Assembly (NCBI GenBank): GCA_002328075.1
Contig: DCVT01000027.1
Location: 54,526 to 118,525 of the forward strand
From: Anaerolineales bacterium UBA2181
GTDB taxonomy: Bacteria; Chloroflexota; Anaerolineae; Promineifilales; UBA4811
Direction: 5' to 3'
DNA length: 64,000 nucleotides
Shown: piece by piece, positions 45,496 through 55,568 of the stretch
Position numbering within the stretch: the stretch's first letter is position 1
Layout: every line of letters begins with the position of its first letter
Program-made: the position numbers and the translations under genes
The notes under the pieces: model-generated
What the model saw: the letters and a program-made list of their open reading frames with translations, nothing else
Databases searched by the model: none
Told to the model about the DNA's origin: nothing

Positions 45496-46640
45496 TTTTG
45501 CGCCCAGATGCCGCCAGCGCTCTCCAAGTCGCCAAAGGTCGAATCCTGGTGGTGGATGACGACCCGACCATGGTGGATATACTCCGACAATCGCTGACGC
45601 TGGCCGGTTACCAGGTGAATTGCGCCGGCACCGGGTTGGAGGGCGTGGAGCTGGCACGCCGATGGGCGCCAGACCTCGTCCTGATGGATGTGACGATGCC
45701 CCAGATGGACGGTTTTTCGGCCTGTCAACAACTCAAGGCCGACGAGTCCACCAGGCTTGTCCCAATCATCGTCCTCACTGCGCTGAACGATCGCGACGAC
45801 AAACTGCGGGCTATGGAGCTTGGAGCTGACGAGTTCATCTGCAAACCACCCGACCTTCAGGAACTGCTCGTCCGCATCGGAACCCTTCTCAAGGTCAAGC
45901 GCCTCGGCGATGAGGTGCTGGATACCTCCCGGTTGCTGCGCGAGGTGGAGCAGACCAAGAACGACCTGGTGACCATGATTGTTCACGACCTGCGCGGTCC
46001 GCTGGCGTCCATCACCAATGGCATCGAACTGCTGCGGCGCCGGCAGGACGAACGGGATTCGGAGGCGAGACAGGCGCTGTTGGCCAGCACCCTGCTGGCC
46101 AGCCGGCAAATGGCGAACATGCTAGAGACGATGCTGCACGTCCAGTTGTTGGAAACCGGCAAGATGCCGGCGAAACACGAACCGGTTCTGCTGGATCAGC
46201 TGGTGGACGAGTGCGCCCAAGCAGTCCGCCCTCTGTTGGACAAGGATCAGATCCGCATTGATGTCAAGGTGGAGCAGCCGCCGGGCGGATTGATTGCCGA
46301 CGGTACCCTCTTGATTAGGGTTGTGAACAACCTGTTGTTCAATGCCATCCGGTTCAGCCCGGCCGGCGGGCGCATCGGGGTATGGTCGCAAACCAGCGAC
46401 CGGTGGGTGGTGCTGAACGTGGCCGACGAGGGGCCGGGTATTCCGCCAGATCAGCGGGAGAGCGTCTTTGAGAAAGGATTCGGCTCTGGCGGGTATCGGT
46501 CCGGTGGAGGTTTTGGATTGGGATTGGCATTCTGCAAAATGGCCGTGGAGGCCATGCGGGGACGGATTTGGGTGGAGGAGATGTCGCAGGCGGGGGCCCT
46601 GTTCCGCGTCGCTTTGCCGCTCCCGACGCCCATGAGGTAA
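45492..46640 (+). CDS. Response-regulator receiver fused to a histidine kinase
   Basis: 382 residues. Receiver domain at residues 17-130 (ILVVDDDPTMVDIL, phosphorylatable Asp in DLVLMDVTMPQMDG). A HisKA dimerisation helix follows with the H-box IVHDLRGPLASITNGIEL near 162. The HATPase domain has NNLLFNAIRFSP, DEGPGIPP and GGFGLGLAFCKMAV. No membrane helix, so it is a cytoplasmic sensor kinase taking input from another kinase. ATG 45492 overlaps the ppa stop by 4 bp. Confidence 0.9.
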   Translation: MILRPDAASALQVAKGRILVVDDDPTMVDILRQSLTLAGYQVNCAGTGLEGVELARRWAPDLVLMDVTMPQMDGFSACQQLKADESTRLVPIIVLTALNDRDDKLRAMELGADEFICKPPDLQELLVRIGTLLKVKRLGDEVLDTSRLLREVEQTKNDLVTMIVHDLRGPLASITNGIELLRRRQDERDSEARQALLASTLLASRQMANMLETMLHVQLLETGKMPAKHEPVLLDQLVDECAQAVRPLLDKDQIRIDVKVEQPPGGLIADGTLLIRVVNNLLFNAIRFSPAGGRIGVWSQTSDRWVVLNVADEGPGIPPDQRESVFEKGFGSGGYRSGGGFGLGLAFCKMAVEAMRGRIWVEEMSQAGALFRVALPLPTPMR

Positions 46641-46680
46641 ATCGACGAACTTCCATGCCGTTCTAGAATGGAGAGGGCAT

Positions 46681-47199
46681 ATGAAACATCCGCAGGCCAA
46701 AAATACCATTACCACTGACTTTGTAACGGTAAGCTACCGCATCTCTTGCCGTCTGGCGGTGCCCGTTGGTGGGCTTTTTGCCCTCCTCATCGACCCGCTC
46801 AACTCCTACCTGGAGCTTCAGGACGTTTATATCTCCCGAGTCAACGCACCGGGCACTATCGTGGCCCATCGCGAGCAGGCCGCCCTGCGGAAGGATAGCG
46901 TCCTGTTTTGCGTCCTGACCCGCCGTGAGGACGGCGACCCACCCAAGGGCACCGGATTCTTCCTTCGGCCTGTCTCCCGCCCTGCTCTTATGACCCTTCC
47001 CTCGTTCGAGATCCGCGGTCAGGTAGAGGCCGAAGGCAGGGCGACCCCCCGCGATATCCTGGTGCAGACCTCAAACCGGTATGTTCCCATATACGACGCG
47101 ACGGCGACCTATGCGCTAAACCCCGCCATCTCGTTTGAGGGCCAACTGATGCTCGTGAATCGGGACCAGCTGGAGGCGTTGTTCATGCCGGAAGACTGA
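46681..47199 (+). CDS. Conserved-looking hypothetical protein
   Basis: 172 residues, GAGAGGG upstream of ATG 46681, no signal peptide. Largely beta by pattern (YRISCRLAVPVGGLF near residue 18, LELQDVYISRV near 43). It has no motif I recognise. It lies between a response regulator-kinase gene and a response regulator-CpaE gene in the same direction and may belong to their pathway. Confidence 0.7.
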   Translation: MKHPQAKNTITTDFVTVSYRISCRLAVPVGGLFALLIDPLNSYLELQDVYISRVNAPGTIVAHREQAALRKDSVLFCVLTRREDGDPPKGTGFFLRPVSRPALMTLPSFEIRGQVEAEGRATPRDILVQTSNRYVPIYDATATYALNPAISFEGQLMLVNRDQLEALFMPED

Positions 47200-47243
47200 T
47201 GGCGTGCCGCAGGCACCGGCCGACGATCCAAGGAGGCATATAA

Positions 47244-48347
47244 ATGGCGCGAATCTTGGTCATTGACGACGACCCGCAGTTGCTTCGCATGTTGGGCATC
47301 ATGCTGGAGCGCTCGGGCCACGAACGAATCCTGGTCACCAGTGGCCGGGAAGGCGTCGATCACGCTGTCAGGAACCCACCCGATCTGGCTGTTGTGGACA
47401 TCATGATGCCAGATATGAGCGGCCACGATGTGGTTAGGGAGATCCGCGCCAATCCGGCGACAGTCGACGTGCCCATCCTCATTCTGACGGCGCGCACACA
47501 ATCGGTAGATAGAGAGGCAGCGCTTGCCTGCGGCGCCGACGACTTTGTGGCCAAGCCTGTTACTCCCCAAGAGCTCTCGGACAAGATCACCGAGATGCTT
47601 GACCGTCCAGCAAAAAAGGCTCGCGGCCGCGTCATCACGCTGTTAAGCCTGCGCGGCGGTGTCGGTGTAACCACAATAGCCACCAATCTGGCGTCCGCGC
47701 TCCGCCTGCAGCTTGGACCCAACATCACGCTGGTAGACCTATCGCCCAACTCGGGGCATGTCGCCCTCCAGCTCAAGATCCAGCCGCAGCGCACGTGGCT
47801 GCGCCTGCTTCAGCAACCGGACCTGAACTCCGACCTGGTCCGGTCACTGTTGACTAACCATTCCGTCGGGTTGAACCTGTTGGCTGCCCCAGTGGCGCCC
47901 ACCATGAACGCCAGCCTGACGGAAGGTCAGGTGGCTGCCATCGCCAGCATCTTGAGCGACGGGGCGGAATACGTCATCATTGACGCCCCTCCCACGCTGA
48001 GCGCCATGTGCGTGGGAGCCCTGCGGGCTTCGGATCTGGTTCTGCTGGTCCTCACACCGGACGTGGCTTCTGTTCAGACCGCGGCCGGCACGCTGCACGC
48101 CTTGGTGGAGTTGGGAATCAGCGGAAAGCGGATTCACCTCCTGTTGAACCATCCTGCCTCCCAACCAGGCCTGTCCAAACAGGCAGTTGAGCACGGGTTG
48201 CGCCGGACCGTGACCTTTTCTGTGCCATTTGATGCCTACCAACCGCGTGCCCTGGCTCAGGGAAAACCGCTCGCCCTGGAGGACACGGTTTCACCGCTGC
48301 CCGACGCCGTGCGGAAGATTGCCACTGCGCTCGTCAAGCCTATTTGA
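47244..48347 (+). CDS. Response-regulator receiver fused to a CpaE/MinD-like ATPase domain
   Basis: 367 residues. Receiver domain at residues 1-120 (ILVIDDDPQLLRML, Asp in DLAVVDIMMPDMSG). A MinD/ParA-like domain follows from residue 128, as in pilus-assembly CpaE proteins. The deviant Walker A reads LRGGVGVTTIATNLA, so both usual lysines of KGGxGKT are missing; many CpaE proteins show similar loss. Walker B-like region is YVIIDAPPTLSAM. AAGGAGG precedes ATG 47244. No other tad pilus genes are present nearby. Confidence 0.87.
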   Translation: MARILVIDDDPQLLRMLGIMLERSGHERILVTSGREGVDHAVRNPPDLAVVDIMMPDMSGHDVVREIRANPATVDVPILILTARTQSVDREAALACGADDFVAKPVTPQELSDKITEMLDRPAKKARGRVITLLSLRGGVGVTTIATNLASALRLQLGPNITLVDLSPNSGHVALQLKIQPQRTWLRLLQQPDLNSDLVRSLLTNHSVGLNLLAAPVAPTMNASLTEGQVAAIASILSDGAEYVIIDAPPTLSAMCVGALRASDLVLLVLTPDVASVQTAAGTLHALVELGISGKRIHLLLNHPASQPGLSKQAVEHGLRRTVTFSVPFDAYQPRALAQGKPLALEDTVSPLPDAVRKIATALVKPI

Positions 48348-49906
48348 ACCGGCTGGTCTGGTTTCCCATCCTTCTGGCGTTGGCCGCCCGGGTAGTTCCC
48401 GGGCCGCACACCGTGGACGACGCCTTTATCACGTTTCGTTATGCAGCCAACCTGGCATCTGGGCATGGCCTGACGTACAACCCGGGCGAGTGGGTTATGG
48501 GCAGCACCACGCCGCTGTACACGTTGATACTCGCGGCAGCCTACCGCTGGTTGGACGCGGTCGATCTCGCCCACTTTTCCTGGCTCTTTAACGCCCTACT
48601 GGACACAGCAGGTACCGCGCTGCTCTTCCGGCTGGGCCGCAAGCTGACCGGTGATTCGCTGGTCGGCTGGGGCGCAGCTTTGCTCTGGTCGGTCACGCCT
48701 CACAGCGTCACTTTTGCCATCGGCGGCCTGGAGACCTCGCTGGTGATCGCACTGTTGCTGGCAGCCATGGCCTTGCACCTTGAGGGGCGCGATGGGTGGT
48801 GCGGTCTGGCGCTCGGTTTGGGAGTCCTGACGCGGCCGGATGTGCTCATCGCCGCCGGGTTGGTGCTGGGTGCCGAATCGGTGCTCCGGTTCGTCAGAGC
48901 CTGGCGCATGGACGCACACCCCGGTCAGCAAGTAGCCGCCCGTACCGCATGGGTGGCGAAATCACTTCCCGTGCGAGCGGTCCTGGCCACGCTAGCCCCC
49001 ATCCTGCCCTGGGCCCTGTATGCTACCGTTATCTTTGGTAGTCCCCTGCCCCACAGCATCGCCGCCAAGACAGTGGCATACCGCCTCAGTCCAGAAGCAG
49101 GCCTGGTTCGCATCCTGCAGCACTATGCCACGCCGTTCCACGAGCATCTGATCCTCGGCGGGAAGTGGGTAATAGTCGGGTTGGTGCTCTATGGCACCCT
49201 GTATGCCATCGGCGCCTGGGCGGCCGGACGGCAGGACCGGCGGTCGGTTCCCTGGTTCGCCTATCCCTTGGTGTACGGTGCAGTATATGCGCTGGCCAAC
49301 CCGCTCTTGTTTCGCTGGTACCTGAGCCCGCCCGTGCCCTTTGGTTACCTGGGCATCCTGGCCGGAGTGCACGCGCTGTCCCGGGCGGTGACGCGCGAAC
49401 GGAGCCGGGCACGCTGGGCTCTGCTGACGATGGTAGCGCTGTTTTTTGGCGCTCTCCTGAACGCGTGGCACCTGGAAACCCAACCGGGAGCGACGCGGCC
49501 GAACCCGGCACCAGAAATGGCCTTTGTCGAACTGGAGCGCCAGTACCTTCAGGTGGCGCTGGATCTCCGGCCGGTGCTGCAGCCCGGGGACAGGTTGGCA
49601 GCGGCTGACATTGGGGTCGTGGGTTGGTACACGGACGCGCCGGTCCTGGACCTAGTTGGCCTGGTCTCTCCGCAGTCAACTCCCTATTACCCCTTGCCCG
49701 AGGCGGCTTATGCCATCAATTTCGCGGTGTCCGCTGACCTGGTGCTGGCGGAACGTCCGGACTTTGTTGTCATCCTGGAGGTCTATGGCCGGAACACGCT
49801 GCTTCGCGATGACCGGTTCCGCGCCCAGTACGCGCTGTGGATGAGCTACCCATCGGGCATTTATGGCAGCCAGGGGATGCTCGTCTTTCGCCGGGCGGCC
49901 TCGTAG
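48344..49906 (+). CDS. GT-C membrane glycosyltransferase (arabinofuranosyl/mannosyltransferase-like)
   Basis: 520 residues with about ten membrane helices. The N-terminal catalytic loop is TVDDAFITFRYAANLASGHG, with the acidic pair of GT-C enzymes, followed by YNPGEWVMGSTTPLYT. This resembles AftB-type arabinofuranosyltransferases that use a polyprenyl-phosphate donor. A periplasmic C-terminal domain ends the protein. The start TTG 48344 overlaps the stop of the upstream gene by 4 bp. It probably decorates a cell-envelope glycan. Confidence 0.8.
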   Translation: MNRLVWFPILLALAARVVPGPHTVDDAFITFRYAANLASGHGLTYNPGEWVMGSTTPLYTLILAAAYRWLDAVDLAHFSWLFNALLDTAGTALLFRLGRKLTGDSLVGWGAALLWSVTPHSVTFAIGGLETSLVIALLLAAMALHLEGRDGWCGLALGLGVLTRPDVLIAAGLVLGAESVLRFVRAWRMDAHPGQQVAARTAWVAKSLPVRAVLATLAPILPWALYATVIFGSPLPHSIAAKTVAYRLSPEAGLVRILQHYATPFHEHLILGGKWVIVGLVLYGTLYAIGAWAAGRQDRRSVPWFAYPLVYGAVYALANPLLFRWYLSPPVPFGYLGILAGVHALSRAVTRERSRARWALLTMVALFFGALLNAWHLETQPGATRPNPAPEMAFVELERQYLQVALDLRPVLQPGDRLAAADIGVVGWYTDAPVLDLVGLVSPQSTPYYPLPEAAYAINFAVSADLVLAERPDFVVILEVYGRNTLLRDDRFRAQYALWMSYPSGIYGSQGMLVFRRAAS

Positions 49907-50074
49907 CTCGGACCTGCCTGGCGCGACGGTTGACGGTCCAGGTAAGAATGTTTACCGCCGGGCGGGCTTGGTGGCGAGGCAGTAGAGTGGAGAGGATGGG
50001 ATGGTCCCGTCCAGACGCTGCAGGCTACCGCCGGCAGCGTGGCACGGAGGACCCTGGCACAAGGAGGCAGCGCC

Positions 50075-50911
50075 ATGCAAGACAGAGTTGTTACCCAGGT
50101 TATCACCCCGGCTTTGGTGTCCGAGGGCGCTGGCGTCCGCCTGAGGCGCAGTTTTCCCGGCCGCTCACTGGACCATTTGGATCCTTTCCTCTTGCTGGAC
50201 GATTTCTCCTCGGATCGGCCGAAAGACTACCTGGCCGGTTTTCCCATGCATCCGCATCGAGGCATCGAGACCGTCACCTATCTGCTGGATGGTGAGGTAC
50301 ACCACCAAGACAGTATCGGCCATGCGGGAGTTGTCGGCCCGGGGGATTGTCAGTGGATGACCGCCGGCCGCGGCATCCTGCACGAAGAGATGCCCCGCCC
50401 GGTGGACGGCCGGATAGCCGGTTTTCAACTGTGGGTCAACCTGCCGGCCCGACTCAAGATGACGGCGCCGCGCTACCAGGAGGTGCCGGCCTACCGGATT
50501 CCGCAGTTGCTGCTCGATGACGGGGTCCAGGTCCGGCTGGTGGCCGGTCGTGTGGGCCAGGTGGAGGGACCGGTGAGGGAGATCGCGGCCGAACCAACCT
50601 ACCTGGACGTCACCATTCCGGCCGGCGTCCGGTTCCAGCACCCGGTGGAGCAGTCGCACAATGCGTTAATCTACCTGTACGCCGGAGTGGCGCACGTGAG
50701 CGAGCAGCAGCTGGAAGCGCCCCGGTTGGCCGTGCTGGGCGAAGGGGACCGGGTCATCATCCATGCAACCGATGCGGCGGCACATCTGCTGCTGGTGGCT
50801 GGTCGTCCCTGGGGCGAACCGGTTGCCCGATACGGCCCGTTCGTGATGAACACCCGCGAGGAGATCCAGCATACGCTGCTCGAGTTGCGCCAAGGTACGT
50901 TCATCCGATAA
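50075..50911 (+). CDS. Pirin-family protein
   Basis: 278 residues. The metal-binding cupin motif is HPHRGIETVTYLLDGEVHHQD near residue 57, with MTAGRGILHEEM completing the site. Bacterial pirins include quercetin 2,3-dioxygenases and regulators of pyruvate metabolism. AAGGAGG precedes ATG 50075. It converges on the 2-oxoacid oxidoreductase block. Confidence 0.9.
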   Translation: MQDRVVTQVITPALVSEGAGVRLRRSFPGRSLDHLDPFLLLDDFSSDRPKDYLAGFPMHPHRGIETVTYLLDGEVHHQDSIGHAGVVGPGDCQWMTAGRGILHEEMPRPVDGRIAGFQLWVNLPARLKMTAPRYQEVPAYRIPQLLLDDGVQVRLVAGRVGQVEGPVREIAAEPTYLDVTIPAGVRFQHPVEQSHNALIYLYAGVAHVSEQQLEAPRLAVLGEGDRVIIHATDAAAHLLLVAGRPWGEPVARYGPFVMNTREEIQHTLLELRQGTFIR

Positions 50912-50918
50912 GGTCAAG

Positions 50919-50954
50919 AAAAAAGGACCAGGCCCGTTGTTACAGGCCTGGTCC
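50919..50954 (-). terminator. Rho-independent terminator of the DHOD-like gene
   Basis: On the minus strand GGACCAGGCC (50954-50945) and GGCCTGGTCC (50934-50925) form a perfect 10-bp stem with a 10-base loop, followed by six T (50924-50919). It also lies just after the converging pirin gene and may stop both. Confidence 0.85.
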
Positions 50955-50978
50955 CGTTGGTTGGTGGGCGGGTTGCCG

Positions 50979-51974
50979 CTAGCGGTAGCTCTGCAGCACT
51001 TTGAGATAGTTCGCCCGCTCGTAGGCCGCCGGCTCGGCGATGGCCCGGTGGCTCATGCTCCCCTTCATCTGGGTGATGGACTCGTATTCGTGCTGTTCCA
51101 TCCAAGCATGGACGCCAGCAACGATCTCGCCGATCTTGCCTACCCCCTCCTTGAGCAGGACCGAACAGACGTGGACGACATCCGCGCCGGCCATCACCGC
51201 CTTGAGAACACCCTCGCTGCTGTGAACGCCGCTGGTGAGCGCCAGGCTGGCGTTCACCTGACCGTACAGAATGGCGATCCAGCGCAGCGGCAGGCGCATC
51301 TCATAGTCTGCGCTGAGCGTGAGGTTGGGGGTCACTTCTAGCTTTTCCAGGTCAATGTCCGGTTGGTAAAAGCGGTTGAACAGCACCAGCGCATCGGCCG
51401 GCCCCTCGACGTCCAGCCGCTCGGCGACGTTGGCCAGCGCAGTAAAGTAGGGGCTCAGTTTCATGGCCACCGGAATGGTCACGTTCTCTTTGACCGCCTT
51501 GAGCACGTCGATATAGTGGGCCTCCACGTCCAGCCCAAACATGTCGGCGCCGGTAGCCAGATAGTACACGTTCAGCTCCAGCCCGTCGGCGCCTGCCTGC
51601 TGGATCTTGCGGGCATAGTTCACCCATCCGCCAACGCTAGATCCGTTAAGGCTGGCAATGATGGGAATGTCCACCGACTCTTTGATTTTGCGAATGTGCT
51701 CCAGGTAATCGTCCGGGCCCACCCGGTAATCCGCCACGCGCGGAAAGTAGCTGAGCGCCTCGGCATAGCTCTCGGTGCCGTGCTCCAGGAAATGCTCCAA
51801 CGCGTCGGCCTCCATCTCGATCTGCTCTTCAAAGATCGAATGCATCACAATCGCCGAGGCCCCGGCATCCTCCATAGCTTTGACGGTGCCGACCTCGCGC
51901 GAGAGCGGTGAAGCCGAAGGCACCACCGGATGCTTGAGCTTCAATCCCATGTAATTCGTGGTCAGGTCAACCAT
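50979..51974 (-). CDS. Dihydroorotate dehydrogenase-like flavoprotein
   Basis: 331 residues, TIM-barrel of the DHOD/PreA family: LKLKHPVVPSASPLS at the N terminus, IASLNGSSVGGWVNYA, GLELNVYYLA and the FMN-phosphate site GVHSSEGVLKAVMAGADVVH. It could be a class 1 dihydroorotate dehydrogenase or a ferredoxin-linked oxidoreductase. The gene directly follows nifJ, an arrangement seen in other bacteria, which suggests a ferredoxin link. ATG 51974 has GGAGGTGA five bases upstream. Confidence 0.85.
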   Translation of the reverse strand: MVDLTTNYMGLKLKHPVVPSASPLSREVGTVKAMEDAGASAIVMHSIFEEQIEMEADALEHFLEHGTESYAEALSYFPRVADYRVGPDDYLEHIRKIKESVDIPIIASLNGSSVGGWVNYARKIQQAGADGLELNVYYLATGADMFGLDVEAHYIDVLKAVKENVTIPVAMKLSPYFTALANVAERLDVEGPADALVLFNRFYQPDIDLEKLEVTPNLTLSADYEMRLPLRWIAILYGQVNASLALTSGVHSSEGVLKAVMAGADVVHVCSVLLKEGVGKIGEIVAGVHAWMEQHEYESITQMKGSMSHRAIAEPAAYERANYLKVLQSYR

Positions 51975-52004
51975 GTTCACCTCCTCAGTGCTTGCCGACT
52001 GATT

Positions 52005-55000
52005 CTAGCCCTCGGAGGAGGACTGCTTGGCGCTGTAATCCATCGCTGCCATCTGTTCGTACATCCGCCAACGCCGTAGTACATCGCCCTGTCCCAGCTC
52101 CAGCAGTTGTGCAGCCCGTTCCGGCTGGAATTGCGTCAGCATCCGGTAACGGTTCTCATTGTACGCGTAATCCCGCAACGAAATCGTGGGCGGCTTGGAA
52201 TCCAGTTGCAGCGGGTTCAAGCCCTGTTCCAGGCGGCGCGGGTCATACCGGAAAAGCGGCCAGTGCCCGGACGCTACCGCCAGCTCCTGCTGGCCAAACC
52301 CCTTGGACATGTCAATGCCGTGCGAGATGCAGTGCGAATAGGCAATAATCAGACTGGGACCAGGGTAGGATTCCGCTTCTACAAAGGCCCGGACCGTCTG
52401 GTTGTCGTTAGCGCCCATGGCCACCTGCGCCACGTACACCGAACCATAGGTCATGACCATCAGGGGCAGGTCCTTCTTGCCCAGTGACTTGCCGGCCGCG
52501 GCAAACTTGGCCACCGCCGCCCGCGGGGTCGACTTGGACATCTGCCCACCGGTATTGGAATAGACCTCAGTGTCCAACACCAGCACGTTGACATCCCGGC
52601 CCGACGCCAGCACATGATCCAGGCCGCCGTACCCGATGTCATACGCCCAACCGTCGCCGCCGATGATCCATACCGACCGCCTGACCAGCGCATCGGCAAC
52701 GCTGGCCAACTGGGCCGATTCCGGAGCGCCGATCCCGGCCAGCCGCCGTTTGAGCTCCTCCACCCGCTCACGCTGGGCCGAGACTCCCGCTTCGTCTTCC
52801 TGAGCCGCCTGGAGCAACTCGTCGACCAGCACACCTCCAATGCGGGGCCGCAGCGCAGCCAGCAACTCGCCGGCGAATTCTTTCTGTTTATCCAACGTGA
52901 GCCTGAAGCCAAAGCCGAACTCGGCATTGTCCTCGAACAGGCTGTTGGCCCAGGCGGGCCCGCGGCCGTCCGCGTCGCGCGCCCACGGCGTCGTGGGCAG
53001 GTTGCCGCCATAGATGGAGGAGCAACCGGTGGCGTTGGCAATAACCGCCCGGTCACCGAAAAGCTGGCTGACTAGCTTGACATACGGCGTCTCGCCGCAG
53101 CCGGCGCAAGCGCCGGAGAACTCGAATAGCGGCAGCAGGAACTGGGAACCCTTGACCGTGCGGATGTTCAACTTGGTCCGATCAAAATCAGGAATCGAAA
53201 GGAAGAACTCCCAGTTGTCCCGTTCCTGGTAGCGGATGGCCGGTTGGGGTGCCATGTTGATGGCCTTGAGACCCACCTGATCCTTACGCTTGGCCGGACA
53301 GGCGTACACGCACAAACCGCAGCCGGTGCAGTCCTCGGGCGCCACCTGGATGGTAAAGCGCATGCCCTTGAACTCCCGACCCTTGGCCTCGGTGGATTTG
53401 AAGGTGGGCGGCGCCCCGTCCCCCACCAGTACCTCCGGGTCGTAAGCCTTCATGCGTATGACAGCGTGTGGGCACGAGAGGACGCACTTGCCACACTGGA
53501 TGCAGGTATCCGGGTCCCAAACTGGGATTTCCATGGCGATGTTGCGCTTTTCCCAGCGAGTGGTGCCGGTGGGGAACGTGCCGTCCAGCGGCATTGCCGA
53601 GACGGGCAGGTCGTCCCCCTTGAGCGCCATGATGGGTGCGGTCACGTACCGAATGAACTCGGGCGCCTCCTCGGCGACCATCGGCGGACGGTCAAAGGCG
53701 CTGGTGGCCTCTCCCGGAACCTCTACCTGATGTAGGTTGACCAGCGTCTGGTCCACGGCTTCAAAGTTCTTTCGCACGACGGCCTCGCCCCGCTTGCCAT
53801 AGGTCTTGACGATGGCCTGCTTAATGGCGGCAATGGCTTCGTCGCGGGGCAGAATGCCCGAGATGGCAAAGAAACAGGTCTGCATGATGGTGTTGATCCG
53901 CTCACCCATGCCCGTCTGGTTAGCCACCTCGTAGGCGTCGATGACAAAGAATCGGATTTGTTTGTCAATGATCTGCTGTTGGACAGACCGCGGCAGGCGG
54001 TCCCAGACGTCGGCCGGCCCATAGATGCTGTTCAGCAAAAAGACGGCGCCCTCTTCGGCCGCGGCCAGCATGTCGTACCGCTCCAGAAAGCTGAACTGGT
54101 GGCAGGCGACAAAGCTGGCATTGTTGATCTGGCAACTCTGGCGGATGGTGCGGGGCCCAAAGCGAAGATGGGAAACCGTGACCGTGCCCGCCTTGCGCGA
54201 GTCGTAGACAAAGTAACCCTGCGCATAGTTGGACGTCTCATCACCTATGATCTTGATGCTGTTCTTGTTGGCGCTCACGGTTCCGTCCGAGCCCAGACCG
54301 TAGAACAGGGCTCGCACTACGTCCTTGGGCTCCACGTTGAACGTTTTATCGTAGGGAATGCTCAGGTGGGTGACGTCGTCCTCGATGCCCACGGTAAAGT
54401 GGCGCTTGGGTGCCGGCCGAACCATCTCGTCGAACACCCCCTTGGCCATGGCCGGGGTGAACTCTTTGCTGGAAAGCCCGTACCGCCCGCCGATCACTTG
54501 CACGTTGCGCCCGGTCTCGGCCAAGGCGGTGATCACGTCCTGGTACAGGGGTTCGCCGATGCTGCCCGGTTCTTTGGTCCGGTCCATGACGGCAATGGCC
54601 TTGACCGAGGGCGGCAGCGAAGCAGCAAAATGCTCCACGCTGAACGGCCGGTACAGCCGCACCTTGAGCACGCCCACCTTTTCGCCGGCGCGATTCAGGA
54701 ATTCGGCCGTATCGTGCGCCACCTCGGCCGCCGAGCCCATGATCACCATGACCCGCTCGGCATCCGGGGCGCCCACATAGTCAAACAGGTGATACTGCCG
54801 GCCGGTGAGCGCGGCGAAGCGGTCCATGGTCTGCTGCACAATACCCGCCACCCGCATGTAGTGGGGGTTGGAGCGCTCCCTCGCCTGGAAGAAGACATCG
54901 GGGTTCTGTGCCGTCCCGCGGATCACCGGGTCATTCGGGTTCAGCCCCCGCGCCCGGTGCGCCATGACCAGCTCGTCGTCGATCATGGCCCGAATGTCCT

Positions 55001-55568
55001 CCACCGCCAGCTGCTCCACCTTGTTAATCTCGTGGCTGGAGCGAAAGCCGTCAAAGAAGTGGCAGAAGGGCACCGACGCCTGCAGCGTGGCCGAGTGGGA
55101 GACCAGCGCCATATCCATGATCTCCTGGATCGAACCGCTGGCCAAAAACGCAAATCCGGTTCCGCGGGCCAGCATGACGTCGCTGTGATCGCCAAAGATC
55201 GAGAGCGCGTGCGCGGCGACGGTGCGTGCCGACACGTGGAAGACCGTGGGCATCAGCTCGCCGGCGATCTTGAACATGTTGGGGATCATCAGCAGCAGGC
55301 CCTGCGAGGCGGTAAAGGTGGTGGTGAGAGCGCCGGTCTGAAGAGCGCCGTGCAGCGCGCCGGCCGCGCCCCCTTCGCTCTGCATCTCGGCCACCAACGG
55401 GATGGTGCCCCAGATGTTCTTTTGCCCGGCGGCCGAGAACTCGTCGGCATGCTCACCCATCGGGCTGGATGGGGTGATGGGATAGATAGCGATAACCTCG
55501 CTGACCTGGTGGGCAACGTATGCCGCTGCCTCGTTGCCGTCAATTGTTACCATCTGCCTTGCATCCAT
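52005..55568 (-). CDS. nifJ: Pyruvate:ferredoxin (flavodoxin) oxidoreductase
   Basis: 1187 residues, the fused homodimeric type. N-terminal YPITPSSPMGEHADEFSA, two [4Fe-4S] clusters (CIQCGKCVLSCP near 685, CTGCGLCVYACP near 741), a third cluster site starting CAGCGETPY near 821 and the TPP motif GGDGWAYDIGYGGLD near 970. It oxidises pyruvate to acetyl-CoA and CO2, reducing ferredoxin, or runs in reverse. It belongs to a block of three ferredoxin-linked systems on this strand. Confidence 0.97.
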   Translation of the reverse strand: MDARQMVTIDGNEAAAYVAHQVSEVIAIYPITPSSPMGEHADEFSAAGQKNIWGTIPLVAEMQSEGGAAGALHGALQTGALTTTFTASQGLLLMIPNMFKIAGELMPTVFHVSARTVAAHALSIFGDHSDVMLARGTGFAFLASGSIQEIMDMALVSHSATLQASVPFCHFFDGFRSSHEINKVEQLAVEDIRAMIDDELVMAHRARGLNPNDPVIRGTAQNPDVFFQARERSNPHYMRVAGIVQQTMDRFAALTGRQYHLFDYVGAPDAERVMVIMGSAAEVAHDTAEFLNRAGEKVGVLKVRLYRPFSVEHFAASLPPSVKAIAVMDRTKEPGSIGEPLYQDVITALAETGRNVQVIGGRYGLSSKEFTPAMAKGVFDEMVRPAPKRHFTVGIEDDVTHLSIPYDKTFNVEPKDVVRALFYGLGSDGTVSANKNSIKIIGDETSNYAQGYFVYDSRKAGTVTVSHLRFGPRTIRQSCQINNASFVACHQFSFLERYDMLAAAEEGAVFLLNSIYGPADVWDRLPRSVQQQIIDKQIRFFVIDAYEVANQTGMGERINTIMQTCFFAISGILPRDEAIAAIKQAIVKTYGKRGEAVVRKNFEAVDQTLVNLHQVEVPGEATSAFDRPPMVAEEAPEFIRYVTAPIMALKGDDLPVSAMPLDGTFPTGTTRWEKRNIAMEIPVWDPDTCIQCGKCVLSCPHAVIRMKAYDPEVLVGDGAPPTFKSTEAKGREFKGMRFTIQVAPEDCTGCGLCVYACPAKRKDQVGLKAINMAPQPAIRYQERDNWEFFLSIPDFDRTKLNIRTVKGSQFLLPLFEFSGACAGCGETPYVKLVSQLFGDRAVIANATGCSSIYGGNLPTTPWARDADGRGPAWANSLFEDNAEFGFGFRLTLDKQKEFAGELLAALRPRIGGVLVDELLQAAQEDEAGVSAQRERVEELKRRLAGIGAPESAQLASVADALVRRSVWIIGGDGWAYDIGYGGLDHVLASGRDVNVLVLDTEVYSNTGGQMSKSTPRAAVAKFAAAGKSLGKKDLPLMVMTYGSVYVAQVAMGANDNQTVRAFVEAESYPGPSLIIAYSHCISHGIDMSKGFGQQELAVASGHWPLFRYDPRRLEQGLNPLQLDSKPPTISLRDYAYNENRYRMLTQFQPERAAQLLELGQGDVLRRWRMYEQMAAMDYSAKQSSSEG

